Shown here piece by piece: positions 6,673 through 12,861 of a DNA stretch of 13,482 bases. The notes under the pieces were generated by a model, which searched no databases, had not been told where the DNA came from, and saw only the letters and a list, made by a program, of their open reading frames with translations. The position numbers and the translations under genes are program-made. Every line of letters starts with the position of its first letter. Position 1 is the stretch's first letter. The DNA is from Rubrivirga sp. (GTDB taxonomy: Bacteria; Bacteroidota; Rhodothermia; Rhodothermales; Rubricoccaceae): contig JAAXJP010000087.1 in assembly GCA_012269805.1 (NCBI GenBank), positions 1 through 13,482 of the forward strand. The letters run 5' to 3'.

Positions 6673-8172
6673 CTACGCCGCCTCGGTCCGGGCCTGCGCC
6701 ACGGCGCCGTCGCCGCCGGCCGTCTCCGCGAGCGGGAGCTCGAACCAGAACCGCGTGCCCCGGCCCTTCGTGCTCTCCACGTGGATCGTCGAGCCGTGGG
6801 CCTCCAGGATCTGCTTGACGATGGCCAGCCCGAGGCCGGTCCCGCCCTCCTTCCGCGAGCGCGCCGTGTCGACCCGGTAGAACCGCTCGAAGATCCGGTC
6901 GAGGTGCTCCTCGGGAATCCCGCGGCCGGTGTCGACGACCTCGACACGGGCCTTGTCCATGTGCCGCCGCATCCGGCACTTGACCGAACCGGCGTCGGAG
7001 TACGCGATGGCGTTGTCGATGAGGTTGGTCAGGACCTGGCGGATCCGGTTCCGGTCGGCCTCGACCCACAGCGCGTCGTTGTCGTAGCTCAGTTCGAGAC
7101 CCTTGGCCTCGGCCTTCGGGTCGAGCATCTCGCCGATCTCCTCGATCAGGTCCTGGAGGTCGAACGCCGCCGGCCGGACCTGGTCCTCGCGGTACTCCAG
7201 CTTAGCGATCTCGATCAGGTCCGAGAACAGCGTGTTGAGCCGCTGGAGGTTGGCGAGCCCCTTCTGCGCGTACTTCTTGCGCTGCTCGGCCGGGAGCGTC
7301 TCCGAGGCGAGCGCCTCGAGGTAGCCGAACACGGCGAAGATCGGGTTCTTGACCTCGTGGCTGACGTTCCCGATGAACTCGTTCTGGACGCGCTGCATCC
7401 GCTGGAGCTCGTGGATGTCGGCCCGGAACCGGCCGGCCATGTGGTTCAGGCTCCGCGCGAGGTCCTGGAACTCGGCGGCCCGCGTCCGGACCGAGATCCG
7501 GCCGTCGAGGTCGCCCTCGTTGATCTGCTGCGCGCTCCGCGTGATGGCGACGAGCGGGCGCGTGACCTGCCGCGCCGCCAGCCACGCGCCGATGAGCGCG
7601 GTCAGGAGCGCCAGCGCCATCCCGACCGTGAGCACGGCCTGGAGCGACTGGATGGCCCGGAGAAGCTGGGGCACGGGCTCCCCGAGGCGGACCAGGAGCC
7701 CCGTCTGCGGTCGGTATAGGGCGACGTAGAGCCGCGTGCCGCCGTCCGGCCCGCGCCGCTCGGCGAAGCCGACGTCGTCCTCGGCGGCGAGCGCCTCGAC
7801 GACCTCCGCACGCTCGAAGAACGGCCTCTCTTCCCCGGGTCCGTCCGCCTCGGTCGACGGCCCGAAGTCGCCGATGACCCGGTCGCGCGTGGCGATCGCC
7901 ACGTCGATCTGCGTCAGCCGGGCGATCTGCTGGCCGAGGTCGAGCATGGCGGTCCGGTCCGGCTCGGCCTCGAGCTGGACCGCGAACCGCTCGGCCTCCT
8001 CCCGCAGCGTCTCGCGGGCCGCGTCCCGCACCTGGCCCCGGAGGATCAGGAACGAGTACAGCCCCACGCCTACGACCGCCAGCCCCACGAACAGGGCGAA
8101 GGTCAGCATCATCCACGTCTGGGTCGAGGCCCGACGGGGGTAGAACAGCTCGCGGAGGTCGCGGGAGCGCAT
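6673..8172 (-). CDS. Two-component sensor histidine kinase (HAMP-HisKA-HATPase)
   Basis: The 499-residue product is an inner-membrane sensor kinase that should phosphorylate the response regulator encoded just upstream. TM1 spans ~21-44 and TM2 ~178-200, enclosing a ~130-residue periplasmic sensor region with no motif I recognise. HAMP covers ~201-254. The H-box FIGNVSHEVKNPI gives H272 as the phosphorylated residue. The ATPase domain shows the N-box with N387 (NLIDNAIAYS), D414-TGRG, the F-box IFERFYRVD and G443-GTGLGL. All catalytic boxes look intact. The H-box to G-box organisation is PhoR/BaeS-like. The ATG at 8172 lacks a Shine-Dalgarno sequence. A 79-nt structured spacer separates it from the regulator, and the TfoX-like gene follows directly. 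The stimulus is unknown. Confidence 0.95.
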   Translation of the reverse strand: MRSRDLRELFYPRRASTQTWMMLTFALFVGLAVVGVGLYSFLILRGQVRDAARETLREEAERFAVQLEAEPDRTAMLDLGQQIARLTQIDVAIATRDRVIGDFGPSTEADGPGEERPFFERAEVVEALAAEDDVGFAERRGPDGGTRLYVALYRPQTGLLVRLGEPVPQLLRAIQSLQAVLTVGMALALLTALIGAWLAARQVTRPLVAITRSAQQINEGDLDGRISVRTRAAEFQDLARSLNHMAGRFRADIHELQRMQRVQNEFIGNVSHEVKNPIFAVFGYLEALASETLPAEQRKKYAQKGLANLQRLNTLFSDLIEIAKLEYREDQVRPAAFDLQDLIEEIGEMLDPKAEAKGLELSYDNDALWVEADRNRIRQVLTNLIDNAIAYSDAGSVKCRMRRHMDKARVEVVDTGRGIPEEHLDRIFERFYRVDTARSRKEGGTGLGLAIVKQILEAHGSTIHVESTKGRGTRFWFELPLAETAGGDGAVAQARTEAA

Positions 8173-8191
8173 GGGGTGAGGGACGCGGGAC

Positions 8192-8244
8192 GCGGGATGG
8201 GAGAGGGATGGGGGCTCTCCCCCACCCCTCGGGCCCTATCCCGC
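8192..8244 (-). repeat. Nested hairpin in the regulator-kinase spacer
   Basis: The inner hairpin spans 8203-8230: 12-nt arms around a 4-nt loop (8215-8218). The minus-strand RNA pairs GAGGGGUGGGGG with CCCCCAUCCCUC, with one G·U. An outer 7-bp stem pairs GCGGGAT (8192-8198) with ATCCCGC (8238-8244). No U-tract follows on the transcribed strand, so this is more likely an mRNA-stability or attenuation element within the operon than an intrinsic terminator. Confidence 0.6.
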
Positions 8245-8251
8245 CATCCCT

Positions 8252-8956
8252 CTACGCCTCCGCTTCGGCCTCCTCGACGAAGCGGTAGCCGACGCCGCGG
8301 ACCGTCTGGATGTGCTTGGCGAACTCGCCGAGCTTCTCGCGGAGGTTCTTGATGTGCGCGTCGACCGTCCGCTCGGTGACCATCATGGCGTCTTTCCAGA
8401 TCGTCTCGAGCAGCTGCTGCCGCGTGAACGCCTTGCGGGGGTGGCGGACGAGGTAGCGGAGGAGCTCGAACTCCGTCAGCGTCAGGCCGAGGTCGTCGCC
8501 GTCGAGCGTCGCGCGGTACTCGTCCTCGTAGATCGTGAGGCCGGCGACCGAGAGCGTCTTGCTCTCCTCGGTGCCCGTCCGGCGGAGGACGGCCCGGATG
8601 TTGGCCAGGACGACCTGCGGGGAGACCGGCTTCGTGAGGTACTGGTCGGCGTTCTGGAGGCCCTCCAACTGGTCGGTCTCCTCCGTCTTCGCCGTGAGCA
8701 TGATGATCGGGATCTTCTCCGTCTCGACGCGCCCGCGCAGACGCTTCGCGATCTCGAACCCGCTCATGCCGGGGAGCATCACGTCGAGCACGATGGCGTC
8801 GACGTCGGGGCTCGCCTTTGAGAGGGCCTCGTCGGCATCGTGGGCGGTGAGGACGTTGTAGCCCTCCTCGCGGAGGAAATGGGAGATGATCTCGACGACG
8901 TCCTCTTCGTCGTCGACGACGAGGATGGTGATCTCCTGTGGGGTGGAGGTAGCCAT
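8252..8956 (-). CDS. OmpR/PhoB-family response regulator
   Basis: The 234-residue product has an N-terminal receiver domain (acidic pair D15-D16, phospho-acceptor D58 in IVLDVMLPGMSG, T88 in IIMLTAKT, K109 in YLTKPVSP). A C-terminal winged helix follows (LTLTEFELLRYLVRHPRKAFTRQQLLE, then TERTVDAHIKNLREKLG and IQTVRGVGYRFV). It should be phosphorylated by the sensor kinase downstream and bind DNA as a dimer, typically at direct repeats. ATG at 8956 is preferred over an in-frame TTG at 8995, because the extra 13 residues are a Pro/Arg-rich stretch outside the fold and the upstream DNA looks like a leader with hairpins. The conserved GADDY before the Lys motif reads NADQY, a mild deviation. Its target genes cannot be read from this window. 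Confidence 0.95.
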   Translation of the reverse strand: MATSTPQEITILVVDDEEDVVEIISHFLREEGYNVLTAHDADEALSKASPDVDAIVLDVMLPGMSGFEIAKRLRGRVETEKIPIIMLTAKTEETDQLEGLQNADQYLTKPVSPQVVLANIRAVLRRTGTEESKTLSVAGLTIYEDEYRATLDGDDLGLTLTEFELLRYLVRHPRKAFTRQQLLETIWKDAMMVTERTVDAHIKNLREKLGEFAKHIQTVRGVGYRFVEEAEAEA

Positions 8957-8961
8957 GGGGC

Positions 8962-9003
8962 GAGGGTTGGGTGGTCGGGTGAGGGGAACCCTCAAACCGA
9001 GGG
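8962..9003 (-). repeat. Mutually exclusive hairpins in the response-regulator leader
   Basis: In minus-strand RNA order the leader reads CCCUC (9003-8999), GAGGGUU (8993-8987), then AACCCUC (8968-8962), and the ATG follows 5 nt later at 8956. The middle segment can pair with either flank, but not both. The second pairing (7 bp) would bury the region just before the start codon. Confidence 0.45.
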
Positions 9004-9011
9004 CCTGCCGC

Positions 9012-9017
9012 GATATA
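9012..9017 (-). promoter_or_regulatory. Candidate -10 element for the response-regulator operon
   Basis: The minus strand reads GTATATCG, with a TATATC hexamer in otherwise GC-rich sequence. It would start transcription near 9004-9005, exactly at the beginning of the leader hairpins. No convincing -35 or TTG element is visible upstream, so the promoter may need an activator. Confidence 0.35.
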
Positions 9018-9056
9018 CCCGGAGGGCGCGCTCGGGTTCTGCCCCGCCTTCACACA

Positions 9057-9074
9057 GTCCGATCTCGTGTCCGA
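9057..9074. repeat. GTCCGA direct repeat, 12-nt period, upstream of the regulator promoter
   Basis: GTCCGA occurs at 9057-9062 and 9069-9074. The pair lies about 50-70 nt upstream of the predicted regulator start site. Tandem direct repeats about one helical turn apart are the usual target type of OmpR/PhoB-family regulators, so an autoregulatory site is possible. Two copies of a hexamer can also occur by chance. Confidence 0.3.
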
Positions 9075-9095
9075 ATCCGGCCGCCCCGCGCCGTG

Positions 9096-10205
9096 TCATC
9101 CGCCGGAGACGACCCGGGGGACGCGCCCCGCGAGGCCCGTCGTCAACTCGTAGGACAGCGTCCCGGCCGCCGCCGCGGCCTCCTCAGCGCTCGGCCCGCC
9201 CGGACCGAACAGCACGGCCTCGTCGCCGAGGCAGACCTCCGCGCCCGGCCCCTCCGGGTCGCCGAGCGCGACCATCGTCATGTCCATGCACACGCGCCCG
9301 GCGATCGGGTAACGCGCGCCCCGGAGGCCGACCTCGCCCCGGTTCGAGAGCGACCGCGGGATCCCGTCGGCGTACCCGACCGCCAGCGTGGCGACGCGCG
9401 TCGGCCGCTCGGCCGTCCACGTCCGCCCGTAGCTGACGGACTCGCCCGGCGGGACGGTCTGGAGGTGGACCACGCGGGACACGAGCCGCATCGCCGGCCG
9501 GAGGTCGACCGTGTCGGACGCCATCGCGCGGTCGGAGTCGAGCCCGTAGAGCACGCCGCCGAGGCGGACGAGCGCCGGCCGCGACGTGAGCGGCGGGAGC
9601 CGGACGTGCGCCGGCCCGTTCGCGATGTGGACGAGCGGCGGGGCGTCGTCGCCGAGGTCCCGCAGGACGCCGTCGAACCGGCGGACCTGCTCGAGCGCGA
9701 AGCCGGCGTCGTCGCCGTCGGCCGTCGCGAGGTGGGTCCAGAGCGCGGCGACCTTCACGCCGGCCTCGGTCAGCCTCCGGACCGTCTCGGCGCCCGCCTC
9801 CGGCGCCACGCCGAGGCGGTGCATCCCGGTGTCGATCTTGACGTGGACCGGCACGAACGGCGCGCGTGCGATCACCGCGTCCGCGACCTCGGCCGACGAC
9901 ACGACGGCATCCAGCCCCCACGCCTCGTACTGCGGGAGGTACGGCTCGAGGGGGGCCGCCAGCACCAGGACCCGCGTCTCGATCCCGGCCTCGCGGAGCT
10001 CGACGGCCTCGGGGACCGTCGCGACGGCCAGCCACGCGACGCCCTCCTCGACCAAGACGCGCGCGACCGGTACCGCTCCGTGCCCGTAGCCGTCGGCCTT
10101 CACGACGCCCATGATGGCGCCGCGCCCCGCCAGGTGGCGGACGTTGTGGCGGATAGCGGAGAGGTCGACCTCGGCGCGGAGCGCGACGGCACGTTCAGGA
10201 GTCAC
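9096..10205 (-). CDS. alr: Alanine racemase
   Basis: The 369-residue product is a PLP-dependent fold-type III racemase that interconverts L- and D-alanine for peptidoglycan. The PLP lysine is K36 in VVKADGYGHG. The second catalytic base is Y278 in VGYADGIPRSLSNRG, preceded by SYGRTW and followed by GRVCMDMTMV. These mark the N-terminal TIM barrel and the C-terminal beta domain, and length is normal for the family. GTG at 10205 is chosen because it puts the first conserved strand (LRAEVDLSAIRHNV) at residue ~9. The longer frame, starting at another GTG (10340), adds 45 Arg/Pro/Gly-rich residues unlike any alanine racemase. It lies 166 nt downstream of alanine dehydrogenase on the same strand, and about 140 nt upstream of the response-regulator start. 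Confidence 0.96.
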   Translation of the reverse strand: MTPERAVALRAEVDLSAIRHNVRHLAGRGAIMGVVKADGYGHGAVPVARVLVEEGVAWLAVATVPEAVELREAGIETRVLVLAAPLEPYLPQYEAWGLDAVVSSAEVADAVIARAPFVPVHVKIDTGMHRLGVAPEAGAETVRRLTEAGVKVAALWTHLATADGDDAGFALEQVRRFDGVLRDLGDDAPPLVHIANGPAHVRLPPLTSRPALVRLGGVLYGLDSDRAMASDTVDLRPAMRLVSRVVHLQTVPPGESVSYGRTWTAERPTRVATLAVGYADGIPRSLSNRGEVGLRGARYPIAGRVCMDMTMVALGDPEGPGAEVCLGDEAVLFGPGGPSAEEAAAAAGTLSYELTTGLAGRVPRVVSGG

Positions 10206-10270
10206 AGAAGGTGGGGGGTGGAGCGGGGTGTCGCGGAGCCCGTCCGACGCACGTCGCCCACGCGGTGTGC

Positions 10271-10305
10271 CCGTTGGCCCGCGGCGGTGCCGTTGGCCCG
10301 CGGCG
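10271..10305. repeat. Tandem 16-nt repeat (19-nt period) between alanine dehydrogenase and racemase genes
   Basis: CCGTTGGCCCGCGGCG occurs at 10271-10286 and again, identical, at 10290-10305. It lies in the non-coding spacer, 66 nt before the alr start codon on the minus strand. It may be a two-site operator or a simple local duplication. Confidence 0.6.
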
Positions 10306-10335
10306 TGGCCGTCGCCTCCCCGAGGCTCCACCCTG

Positions 10336-10357
10336 CCCACCTCGGCGCCGAGGCGGA
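10336..10357 (-). terminator. Hairpin downstream of alanine dehydrogenase (possible terminator or attenuator)
   Basis: The minus-strand RNA pairs UCCGCCUC with GAGGUGGG around GGCGCC, an 8-bp stem with two G·U pairs; its core (10340-10353) is a perfect 14-bp palindrome. It begins 14 nt after the ald stop. A second 5-bp hairpin, GCCTC-ccc-GAGGC, lies at 10314-10326. Neither has a following U-tract, so partial termination or RNA processing is as likely as full termination. Confidence 0.35.
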
Positions 10358-10371
10358 GGCACGGGCCCGAC

Positions 10372-11592
10372 TCAGATCCCGCTCGCGATCAAGAGCTCGA
10401 TGTCGCGGTGCGGCATGTTGAACATGGCCGCGAGGCTCTTCTTCGTGAGGTGGCGGCGGTAGACGTAGGCCCCCGTCCGGAGGCTCACGTTCGACCACAG
10501 CGCGTCGTTGATGCTGCCGGCCTCGCCGATCTCGAGGAGGTACGGCGTGAGCGCGTTCGAGAGCGCGTAGGTCCCGGTCCGCGCGACGGCGCTGGGCAGG
10601 TTCGGGATGCAGTGGTGGACGACGCCGTGACACGTGAACGTCGGCTCCGCGGGCGTCGTCGGGCGGCTCGTCTCGACGCACCCGCCCTGGTCGATGACGA
10701 GGTCCACGACGACCGAGCCCGGCCGCATCGACGCCACCATCTCCTCGGTCACGACGACCGGCGACCGGTGGCCGACCGTCATCGCCGCGCCGATCACGAC
10801 GTCGGCCGTCTTGACGGCGCTCTCGACGTAGGTCGGGTTGGCCATGGCCGTCGTCACGCGGCGGTCGAGGACGTGCTCGATGGACCGGAGCGCGGTGAGG
10901 TCCGTGTCGAGGACGATCGTGTGGGCGCCGAACCCGATGGCCGTCCGCGCCGCCCACTCGCCGATGACGCCGGCCCCGAGGATCACGACGGTCGCGGGCG
11001 GGACGCCCGAGATGCCGCCGAGCATCACCCCGCGCCCGCCCTCCGACGACTCGAGGAGTCGGGCCGCCGTCTGGACGGCCATCGACCCCGAGATCTCGTG
11101 CATCATCCGGACGATGGGGAGCGTCCCGTCGGCGTCGGCGATGAACTCGAACCCGATGCCGGTCACCTTGAGGTCCATGAGCCGGCGGAGCGTCTCGGCC
11201 TCGAGGCCGCCGAGGTGGAGGGCCGAGATCAGGACCTGCCGCTCGCGCATGAGGTCGAGCTCGTCGGCCCGCGGCGGGAAGACCTTCGCGATCAGGTCGC
11301 TCTCGGCGTAGACCTCCCCGGCCGAGTCGACGACCTCGCACCCGACGTCGGCGTACTCACCGTCCTTGAACTGGGCCTCCGTCCCGGCGCCGGCCTCGAT
11401 CCGGACCTCGTGGCCGTTCGCGACGAGGAGCGCGGCGGCGTAGGGGGCCAGCGCGACGCGGCGCTCGTCGTTGCCCTCCTCGCTCGGCACGCCGATGCGG
11501 AGCCGCTGCTGGCGCTCGCCGAGCTCGGCGCGTTTCTCGAGCGGGAGCAGCGAGGGCTCGACCTTGAGGCCCTGGATCGCGGGGATTTCCAT
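10372..11592 (-). CDS. ald: Alanine dehydrogenase
   Basis: The 406-residue product belongs to the alanine dehydrogenase/PNT family and catalyses NAD-dependent interconversion of L-alanine with pyruvate and ammonia. The substrate domain shows GVPSEEGNDERRVAL and H126 in ALHLGG. The NAD domain has VVILGAGVIGEWAA (G206-G211) followed by VLDTD, and the conserved VVDLVIDQGGCVETSRPT and HHCIPNLPSAVARTGTYALSNA. About 30 residues precede the family's usual start (LRIGVPSEEG), a feature I associate with Bacteroidota homologues. The ATG at 11592 is 9 nt after the acetyltransferase stop, suggesting co-transcription. The racemase gene follows, so L-Ala made or consumed here is linked to D-Ala. The direction used in vivo cannot be read from sequence. 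Confidence 0.94.
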   Translation of the reverse strand: MEIPAIQGLKVEPSLLPLEKRAELGERQQRLRIGVPSEEGNDERRVALAPYAAALLVANGHEVRIEAGAGTEAQFKDGEYADVGCEVVDSAGEVYAESDLIAKVFPPRADELDLMRERQVLISALHLGGLEAETLRRLMDLKVTGIGFEFIADADGTLPIVRMMHEISGSMAVQTAARLLESSEGGRGVMLGGISGVPPATVVILGAGVIGEWAARTAIGFGAHTIVLDTDLTALRSIEHVLDRRVTTAMANPTYVESAVKTADVVIGAAMTVGHRSPVVVTEEMVASMRPGSVVVDLVIDQGGCVETSRPTTPAEPTFTCHGVVHHCIPNLPSAVARTGTYALSNALTPYLLEIGEAGSINDALWSNVSLRTGAYVYRRHLTKKSLAAMFNMPHRDIELLIASGI

Positions 11593-11601
11593 GCGCGGAA
11601 G

Positions 11602-12213
11602 CTACACCGGCGGGCGGGCCATGCCCCAGTAGCGGTGCGCCCCCGGCACCCGCCGCTCCCCGACGACCCGGAACCCGTGCCGCCGGTAGTACGGGAGCGT
11701 CTCCGGGTCCGAGGTCTCGAGGTAGAGCGCGCGGCGGTTCACGTCGGCCTCCTCGAAGAGCGGCGCCATGAGGGCCTCGCCGAGGCCCGTCCGCTGGGCC
11801 ACCGGCTCGACGCCCAGGAGCAGGAGGTACCAGTGACCGGGCGGGGCGGCCTCGGCGCGCAGCGCGTCGATGGTGTCGGCGAGGCGCTTGAGCCGGAGCG
11901 CCGCCGCGACGCCGAACCGCGGGACGAACCCGAGCGCGCCGGCGCGCACCGCAGCGGGGACCGTGATGCCGTGGCCCGGGGCGATCCAGACCGACTGGCC
12001 GGTTCCGCCCTCGGCCACGTACACGCGGCCGCCGCCGAACCCGAGCCGGGGCACGAGCACGCCGTAGTACCACCGGAGCCCGGCGTCCCGCGCCCGGGGA
12101 TCGGGCCAGAGGTACGCGCTGGCCGAGTCGTCGGCGAACGCCGCGCTCATCGCCTCGCCGAGGCGGGCGGGGTCGTAGGAGGCGACGGTCGCGCGGCGCA
12201 CGCGGGCGTCCAT
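11602..12213 (-). CDS. GNAT-family N-acetyltransferase
   Basis: The 203-residue product has a GNAT fold. Motif A is WYLLLLGVEPVAQRTGLGEAL, with the acetyl-CoA pyrophosphate loop Q140-R-T-G-L-G145. Motif B follows as ALYLETSDPETLPYYRRHGF with the family's typical Y-Y-x-x-x-G-F. The N-terminal half (AMSAAFADDSASAYLWPD) resembles small GNAT proteins whose substrates are unknown. ATG at 12213 is chosen because upstream codons run into GC-rich intergenic sequence without a family match. It is first in a minus-strand run with ald and alr, but nothing in it points to an alanine-related substrate. No convincing promoter is visible upstream. Confidence 0.9.
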   Translation of the reverse strand: MDARVRRATVASYDPARLGEAMSAAFADDSASAYLWPDPRARDAGLRWYYGVLVPRLGFGGGRVYVAEGGTGQSVWIAPGHGITVPAAVRAGALGFVPRFGVAAALRLKRLADTIDALRAEAAPPGHWYLLLLGVEPVAQRTGLGEALMAPLFEEADVNRRALYLETSDPETLPYYRRHGFRVVGERRVPGAHRYWGMARPPV

Positions 12214-12372
12214 GAGTCGGGCGCGGAGGGGGATCGGGGACGCGCGGCGGCCGGGCCGGATCCGCCCCCCTCGCGTCACGAGGCAGGGAAGGTCAGACCT
12301 CCCCCTATTTCGGGCCGCGCCGGACCTCGCCGGTCCGCCCCCCGTCTGCTCCGGGCGCCCGTGCCGACCGCT
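12214..12372. promoter_or_regulatory. Divergent intergenic region between acetyltransferase and DUF4864-like genes
   Basis: These 159 nt must hold both promoters. On the plus strand, CTATTTCGG (12305-12313) is the only AT-containing patch and could be a weak -10 about 60 nt before the ATG at 12373. A short inverted repeat AGGT-cag-ACCT lies at 12290-12300. I see no TAnCTT-like box for the minus strand. Confidence 0.25.
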
Positions 12373-12861
12373 ATGCCATCCGTCCACCCCCTCGCCGCTG
12401 CCTTCGCCGCTGTGCTGATCCCCGCGGCCCTCCTCCTTACCGCCTCGGCCCCCGGCGGCCCCGAGCCGTCGCCTGACCTCACGCCGGCCGAGGTCGTCGG
12501 CATCCAACTCGAGGCGCTCCAGCACAACGACGACCCCTACCCCGACGCCGGCATCGAGACGGCCTTCCGGTTCGCCTCGCCCGCCAACCAAGTCGCGACG
12601 GGCCCGCTCGACCGGTTCGCGGGGATGGTCAAGGGCCCGGTCTACGGCGACCTCCTCGGCTTCGCCCGTGCCGACGTCGGGCGGATCGCGGTCGAGGGCG
12701 ACCGGGCCGCCCAGCGCGTGACGCTCACCCACGACGACGGCCGGCGCGCCGTCTACGTGTTCGTCCTCTCGCGGCAGGATGGCGGCCTCTACGACGACTG
12801 CTGGATGACCGACGGGGTCACGCGGCGGCCGCTCCCGGACACCCGGACCACGCGGATCTAG
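12373..12861 (+). CDS. Exported DUF4864-like protein
   Basis: The 162-residue product has a hydrophobic N-terminus (PLAAAFAAVLIPAALLLTASA) that is a signal peptide or membrane anchor. The rest fits my memory of the DUF4864 pattern. It opens with PAEVVGIQLEALQHND, continues with FRFASPANQ and a hydrophobic FAGMVKGPVYGDLLGF, and has strands RVTLTHDDGRRAVYVFVLSRQ. It ends with a DDCWMTDGV segment. The function of this family is unknown; the fold is probably NTF2-like (inference). ATG at 12373 begins the signal sequence, and the in-frame sequence before it is an antisense shadow of the neighbouring genes. It converges with the RNA methyltransferase gene, and the two stop codons share one CTAG. 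Confidence 0.78.
   Translation: MPSVHPLAAAFAAVLIPAALLLTASAPGGPEPSPDLTPAEVVGIQLEALQHNDDPYPDAGIETAFRFASPANQVATGPLDRFAGMVKGPVYGDLLGFARADVGRIAVEGDRAAQRVTLTHDDGRRAVYVFVLSRQDGGLYDDCWMTDGVTRRPLPDTRTTRI

Noticed and set aside
8203..8230. Intrinsic terminator between regulator and kinase
   Set aside because: The stem is strong, but the transcribed strand continues with UCCCAUCCC and has no U-tract. The kinase follows at once and probably shares the transcript.
11599..11604. TAGCTT just upstream of ald, resembling the -10 element seen elsewhere
   Set aside because: The TAG is the stop codon of the acetyltransferase gene and the box would be only 6 nt from the ATG, so chance overlap is the simpler explanation.
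10111..12372. Plus-strand open frame leading into the DUF4864-like gene
   Set aside because: It runs antisense to ald and the acetyltransferase. Only the part from the ATG at 12373, with a signal peptide, is credible.
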